64,000 bases of DNA from NCBI GenBank assembly GCA_947044405.1, contig CAMRHE010000021.1, forward strand, positions 12,069,860 through 12,133,859, written 5' to 3'. Within the stretch, counting starts at the first letter, position 1. Each line of letters starts with the position of its first letter. Below, one piece after another: positions 59,990 to 64,000 of the stretch. Below the pieces are notes generated by a model. The model saw only the letters and a program-made list of their open reading frames with translations, ran no database searches and had not been told where the DNA came from. Source of the stretch: Leptodactylus fallax. Taxonomy: Eukaryota > Chordata > Amphibia > Anura > Leptodactylidae. A program made the position numbers and the translations under genes.

Positions 59990-61026
59990 TGGCATTATTA
60001 TTATTGTTTATTTATATAGCACCATTAATTCCATGGTGCTTTACATTTGAGGATTTACATACGGTACACAAGATGTACAAAACAGATAATACTAACAGTG
60101 ACCAACTGGCACAGTGGCATAGAGGGCGCTGCCAGCAAGGGTTTACAATCTATGAGGGAAGAGGGATAGAGACAGAGGGTGGGGGTAGAGGTTGTACAGG
60201 TGGTGGTGTGGTGACACTATCGTTATTGGAGGTTGTAGGCCTTCCTGAACAGGTGAGTCTTCAGGGTCTTCTTGAAGCTTGTGATTCTGGGGGTCACTCT
60301 TATGTGTCTTGGTAATGAGTTCCAGAGTATGGGGGATGCACGGGAGAAGTCTTGGAGACGATTGTGTGAAGAGTGGATAAAAGCAGAGCGGAGTGGGAGG
60401 TCTTTGGAGGATCGCAGGTTACGTGCGGGCAGGTAGCGGGAGATTAGGTCGGAGATATATGGAGGGGACAGGTTATGGATGGCTTTGTATGTCAGGATTA
60501 GTAATTTGAACTTTATTCGCTGGGCAATGGATAGCCAGTGAAGGGATTGGCAGAGGGGAGCGGCCGATGAAGAACGGGGGGAGAAGTGTATTAGGCGAGC
60601 AGCACAGTTTAAGGTGGACTGGAGGGGGGCAAGGGTGTTAGCTGGGAGGCCATGGAGAAGGGTGTTACAGTAGTCTAGGCGGGAGATTAAGAGGGCGTGG
60701 ACTAGCATCTTTGTAGTTTCAGTGGTGAGGAAGGAACGGATTCGATGGATGTTCTTGAGTTGGAGGCAGCAGGAGGTGTTGAGGGTTTGAATATGCGGCT
60801 TAAAGGATAGGTCAGAGTCTAAGGTTATCCCAAGACAGCGGACTTGTGGGACTGGGGTGAGAGTGGTTCCATTAATTTTGATAGATGGGTCAGGTAGGGG
60901 GGTCATGCGTGGAGGGGTGAAGATTATGAACTCCGTTAACTCCATGTTGAGTTTGAGAAAGCGGGAGTAGAGAAAGGAGGCTACGGCTGCTAGACATTCT
61001 GGGACTCTGGACAACAGAGGATACAT
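59990..61026 (-). pseudogene. LINE ORF2 C-terminal fragment (CR1/L2 group)
   Basis: The minus strand reads the region after the RT catalytic core: KTEF-like ELTEFIIFTP, VRCLGITLDSDLSFKPHI, ALLISRLDYCNTLL, CAARLIHF, LHWLSIAQRIKFKLLILTYKAI, LPARNLRSS and LWNSLPRHIR, ending TTGCAG-stop at 60223. The remaining 3' tail ('tatatagcaccattaattcc' region, read in plus) ends in ATT repeats at about 59995-60005. The 5' end is cut at about 61026. The frame is open but lacks RT motifs A-C and the endonuclease. Confidence 0.82.
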
Positions 61027-61029
61027 GCA

Positions 61030-61885
61030 CTCAACCTCTATGGAGGATACACAGCCGTCATTATTTCTCCAACAAATCTGTTCCTGCTTTATATCACCAT
61101 GTGACGGAGAATGTGGGTCTTGGATATGTCAGTCTGGGGAAAGGTGCATGCCACCATCAACACATGGAGGACAATACAAGGCTTTAACTGTCCACTGGGT
61201 CACTGTTTTGAGCAGCAATGGCCACAGTACAGAAACGCAACACCATCCCCATCCACCTTCTCAGGATCCTCCTCTCTGGACTGTTTCCCACCACCATCTT
61301 CACCAGAGCATGCCATTGCTTCCAGTCCTCCTTCTCTGCCTACGTTTCATGGGTGTAAGGTGAAGCGCAGCCATGGGGTTTTACAATGAATGAGCCTTGG
61401 TCAGAGGAGCCATACATCGGAGGAACTACTTTGCTGTAGCCTGCAGCAAGTATCCTGCTGGATGGCTCCTCACAAGTTCCAGCTGGGCAACATTGCCAGC
61501 AACAATATGACTAAAATTGTTGCTATGCTGCAGTTAGGATGAATAACACATTGTCCCTTTATGGCGCATGTCCTTAATCTGGTGGTTCACCACTTTATTA
61601 ACCTATATGGTGGCTTAAAATAGATGCTATTCATGTCCAGAAAAGTTCCTGCGCATTTCAGTCATTCATATGTTGCAAAAAACACCCTGCTCAATTTACA
61701 ATGACAAAATGGTCTGCCTTTGCACTGCCTTATCTGCGACATTCCAACTAGGTGGATCTCCTTCTTAAACATATTGTAGCATGTATTTGAGCAGCAGAAG
61801 GCGGTGAAAGATTACTGCATTCATGAGGCCATCAAATTTGTCAGCAAGGACAACTGCAGCATAAGTGATCCCTCTATTAAATATC
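61030..61885 (+). pseudogene. Possible hAT transposase core remnant
   Basis: Short frames read MWVLDMSVWGKVHATINTW and, later, AHVLNLVVHHFINLYGG, similar to the 'VH.T.D.W' and 'AHTLNLVV' blocks of hAT transposases. Continuity with 59450-59985 across the LINE is suggested by order and orientation. Many stops. Confidence 0.4.
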
Positions 61886-61889
61886 TTAC

Positions 61890-62425
61890 AGGAAACAAAC
61901 ATAAGCAACGAGGGATGGAAGGAACAGTTTCCACCTCTTATTCAACGTCATCGCCCTGGGTTGATGGAGGAGGATGAGGGTCAGGGTCATTATGTAAACA
62001 ACAATTAGCAGAACAACAGAAGACAAACTAATAGAAGGTCCCTCTAGAGTGTAGATAACACAATACCCTACAGAAAACACCCATAAAAGAGTTGTCCATT
62101 GAGACCGAGTGAACTGCATGTTTCAAGTTCAAATATCCACCTGGTCTCCCTCTGCAAGATGGCCCTATCCCAATCACCTCCTTTTCTGTGTGGATAAATA
62201 CGATCATTCCTCACAAAACGTATAGCATTACGATCGCCATGATGAACTTCATTCACATATCTCGTGATCGGGGTGTCCTTTTTCAAAGCAATGTCCCTAA
62301 GGTAGTCACCTACCCTCTTCCTCAATTCACGTCTGGTCTTTTTGACATATTCTATTCCACAGAAGCAAGTCATCATATAGATGACACCTTGCAACCCTAC
62401 AATTGATAAAGTGCTCAATGTCATA
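61890..62425 (-). pseudogene. PLE endonuclease fragment, second PLE type
   Basis: The minus-strand frame 62424-62068 reads GVIYMMTCFCGIEYVKKTRRELRKRV, a GIY-YIG domain in which the usual Gly after YV is Lys, then DTPITRYVNEVHHGD, an RGGDWD-like segment and the terminal ETRWIFELET...GLNGQLFYGCFL typical of PLEs. The 3' untranslated part runs to about 61890. It is cut on its upstream side by the Gypsy LTR. Sequence type differs from the 2.3-kb PLE. Confidence 0.82.
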
Positions 62426-63078
62426 ATGTAAGGGTCTTACCAAACGAAGCAATACCCTGACACTACTGCAGGGGACTGGGAGGAAGGACAGAGACAAGTG
62501 AGCCCTAATCTCACCCCAGCCACTGTCCCTTCCTATTGCCACAGTTACCCTAAATGGTAAAAGGACAACCTGAAGACAAGCCCTATACTGGGTAAGTGAC
62601 ACAGAGAACAGGACAAGACAAAAACAACACAGAAGCAGAGTGAGCAAGCCAAGGGGTCAGGAACAAACAAGCAAAGCAGTACAAAGTCAAAATCCAAAAG
62701 AATAGTCAAAAGGCAAGCCAAAGGGTCAGAGAATCAAGTAACAAAGTATCAAGGAGTATAGAAAGAGAGCAGGCAAAACACAAGTGTAATAACCGGCAAC
62801 CTGCTGAGAAATGACATCCTGTATATAGAAAGTCTGGGCCCAGCCACAAGATCTGATAGGTACACAGGCTGTCAATCACACAGGCCAGGAAGAGATTAAC
62901 TCTATGCAGTCCAGAGAGAAATGTTCAGACACGGGTGGGGCCGGAAATCCATTACACTGACTAAGACCATGTTCAGACTGAGCAGCAAGAAACTTACATA
63001 AAGAACCAAACTGAACACGCCTCCTTCGCCACAGCGTGCGAGCGGAGGGCGGCGCCGAGACCCGAAACGGCAGAGACG
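62426..63078 (-). repeat. 3' LTR of a Gypsy element
   Basis: Minus strand: starts TGTAACGTCTCTGCC (63078) and ends CCCTTACA (62426). A G-rich polypurine tract AAAGGGGGGGG lies just upstream at about 63083-63094. The solo LTR at 19993-22497 is a diverged relative. Confidence 0.85.
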
Positions 63079-63966
63079 TTACAGTACCCCCCCCTTTATG
63101 AGGGGCCACCAGACCCTCACCAGATAAACCAGTTTTAGTAGGACCCAGTATTTTCTCTGCCTTCAATTCAGGGTCTTTTTGCACAACCACAGACACTGGT
63201 GGGCCAGGCAAACATTTTTTATTCACCTGGTGTTTTCCACCTTTAGCAGCCGAGACAGTCTCCTCAGTAACACAATTTAAAGTGTGCAAAGCAGTCATAT
63301 CAGCAAATACCTGGTTGCCTGAGTGGTTCTTCTGATTACCACTCAGGCACTGAAGCTTTTCTGCTGGTCTGCGAGGTCTGGTCGAGCAGTCACTGATGAA
63401 ATGACCGGAAGCACCACAGTAAAGGCAGAGGTTGTTCCTGAGACGATGCTCTCGTCGCGTCTTGGCATCCATAACTGCCAGTCGCATAGGTTCCACACCA
63501 GGAGTCATGGGAGAAATAACAGGTTTTTCAGGAGAGAGAGAGGGAGAGACAGAAAACTTGGAAGAAGCAGACCCTATTCTCTCTTTAACATCTGGCTCAG
63601 CATAGCTAGACCCCAAAGACAAAAAAAAATTTTTCAAGGTCAATCCACTCCTCAGACCCAGGAGGGGAGTTTAAGGGCCCAAGCCTGTAGATCCCCCTGT
63701 AGGAGGGATATAACTACTCCAACCATTTGGGCCTGGGATGCATGTGGATTAATCCGAAAATACAGGCGACAGGACTCCCGGAAAGTCTCAAATTTTTCAG
63801 GATCCCCTGAAAAACGATCCGGGAGTAACATCTTCACCTTAAAAGGGGAAGAAACAAGCGGGGATGCTGCAGCAGCCTCAGTAAGGGTCTGAACCTGTTT
63901 AGCGAGATCAGCTACCAGGCCTGCCAAACCTTCCAACTTGGCTGCAAGGCCCTGAATAGGATCCAT
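63079..63966 (-). pseudogene. gag: Gypsy gag running into the 3' LTR, pol missing
   Basis: Begins MDPIQGLAAKLEGL (63966), a short coiled coil, then KMLLPDRFSGDPEKFETFRESCRLYF and a LLQGDLQAWA block typical of Ty3/Gypsy (sushi-type) Gag. Frameshifts at about 63650-63665 and at the T-run near 63625 lead into a part with the zinc knuckle [14 protein letters not shown]. The frame then continues through [12 protein letters not shown], which I recognise as the usual end of Pol just before the polypurine tract. No RT, RNase H or integrase lies between, so nearly all of pol has been deleted. Confidence 0.8.
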
Positions 63967-64000
63967 GCTGACCCTATGGGAAGCAATGGCAGAATGTATG
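63967..64000 (-). other. Upstream of Gypsy gag, cut by window edge
   Basis: Presumably the leader of the Gypsy element; too short to judge. Confidence 0.3.

Larger units (their letters stand above)
55544..61900 (+). mobile_element. Degenerate hAT-like element with nested insertions (tentative)
   Basis: The left part near 55544 ('aaggatgggcgaacc') resembles hAT ends I recall from anurans. At about 59580-59640 a BED-finger-like CKICKHVAVRNK occurs, and at 61100-61620 pieces like KVHATINTW and AHVLNLVVHH resemble the hAT transposase core. All frames are broken. Nested inside are a TTAA element, a Tc1 and a LINE. I found no matching right terminus, so the outer limits are uncertain. Confidence 0.35.

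Overview
The window looks like repeat-dense, intergenic nuclear DNA of a vertebrate, most likely an anuran amphibian. This rests on the mix present: several Tc1/mariner families, Penelope-like elements with GIY-YIG endonucleases, L2/CR1-type LINEs, a Ty3/Gypsy element, hAT-type and TTAA-flanked foldback elements, and a complete endogenous retrovirus. I recognise no host gene, no tRNA, rRNA or CRISPR array, and nothing bacterial. Assignment to frogs or toads is by recollection of such repeats, not by a search.

Region 1-18.7 kb is a nest. A minus-strand Penelope-like element (PLE) runs from about 18.6 kb (5' side) to 1.9 kb (3' side) and is flanked by a 15-bp direct repeat (1260-1274 and 18660-18674). 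It is split by a Tc1 element (2814-4435) inserted at a TA, and by a plus-strand endogenous retrovirus (ERV, 5260-17514) bounded by a perfect 5-bp target duplication GTGTC. The ERV has two LTRs of about 1 kb, a primer binding site for tRNA-Arg(ACG) repeated in a 56-bp tandem, a coiled-coil Gag, an uninterrupted protease-RT-RNase H-integrase frame of about 1,220 codons that follows a TGA-CGG stop, and a large Env with a furin-like site. Gag and Env carry frameshifts or stops. The combination resembles snakehead retrovirus more than classical gamma- or epsilonretroviruses.

Region 18.7-34.6 kb holds a TTAA-flanked element, a solo Gypsy LTR (TSD TGGCA) split by a 5'-truncated L2 LINE, a hAT-type MITE, foldback repeats, a broken Tc1 (26.0-27.6 kb), a Tc1 inserted at the centre of a palindromic MITE (30.2-32.0 kb), a faint PLE remnant and a second hAT-type MITE.

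Region 34.8-48.9 kb holds a Tc1 inside one arm of a long foldback element, a 552-bp tandem duplication (37.4-38.5 kb), palindromic MITEs, two complete-length Tc1 elements back to back (one with an intact transposase at 44.4-45.5 kb), and a 3' Tc1 fragment.

Region 48.9-64 kb holds two neighbouring TTAA-type elements (51.2-52.9 kb) with an inverted partner, a degenerate hAT-like transposase region invaded by a TTAA element, a Tc1 and a LINE, a second PLE type, and at the right edge a minus-strand Gypsy element whose gag runs almost directly into its 3' LTR. The genes do not form a host pathway. They are independent selfish elements, and the main story is the order of insertion that can be read from the nesting.
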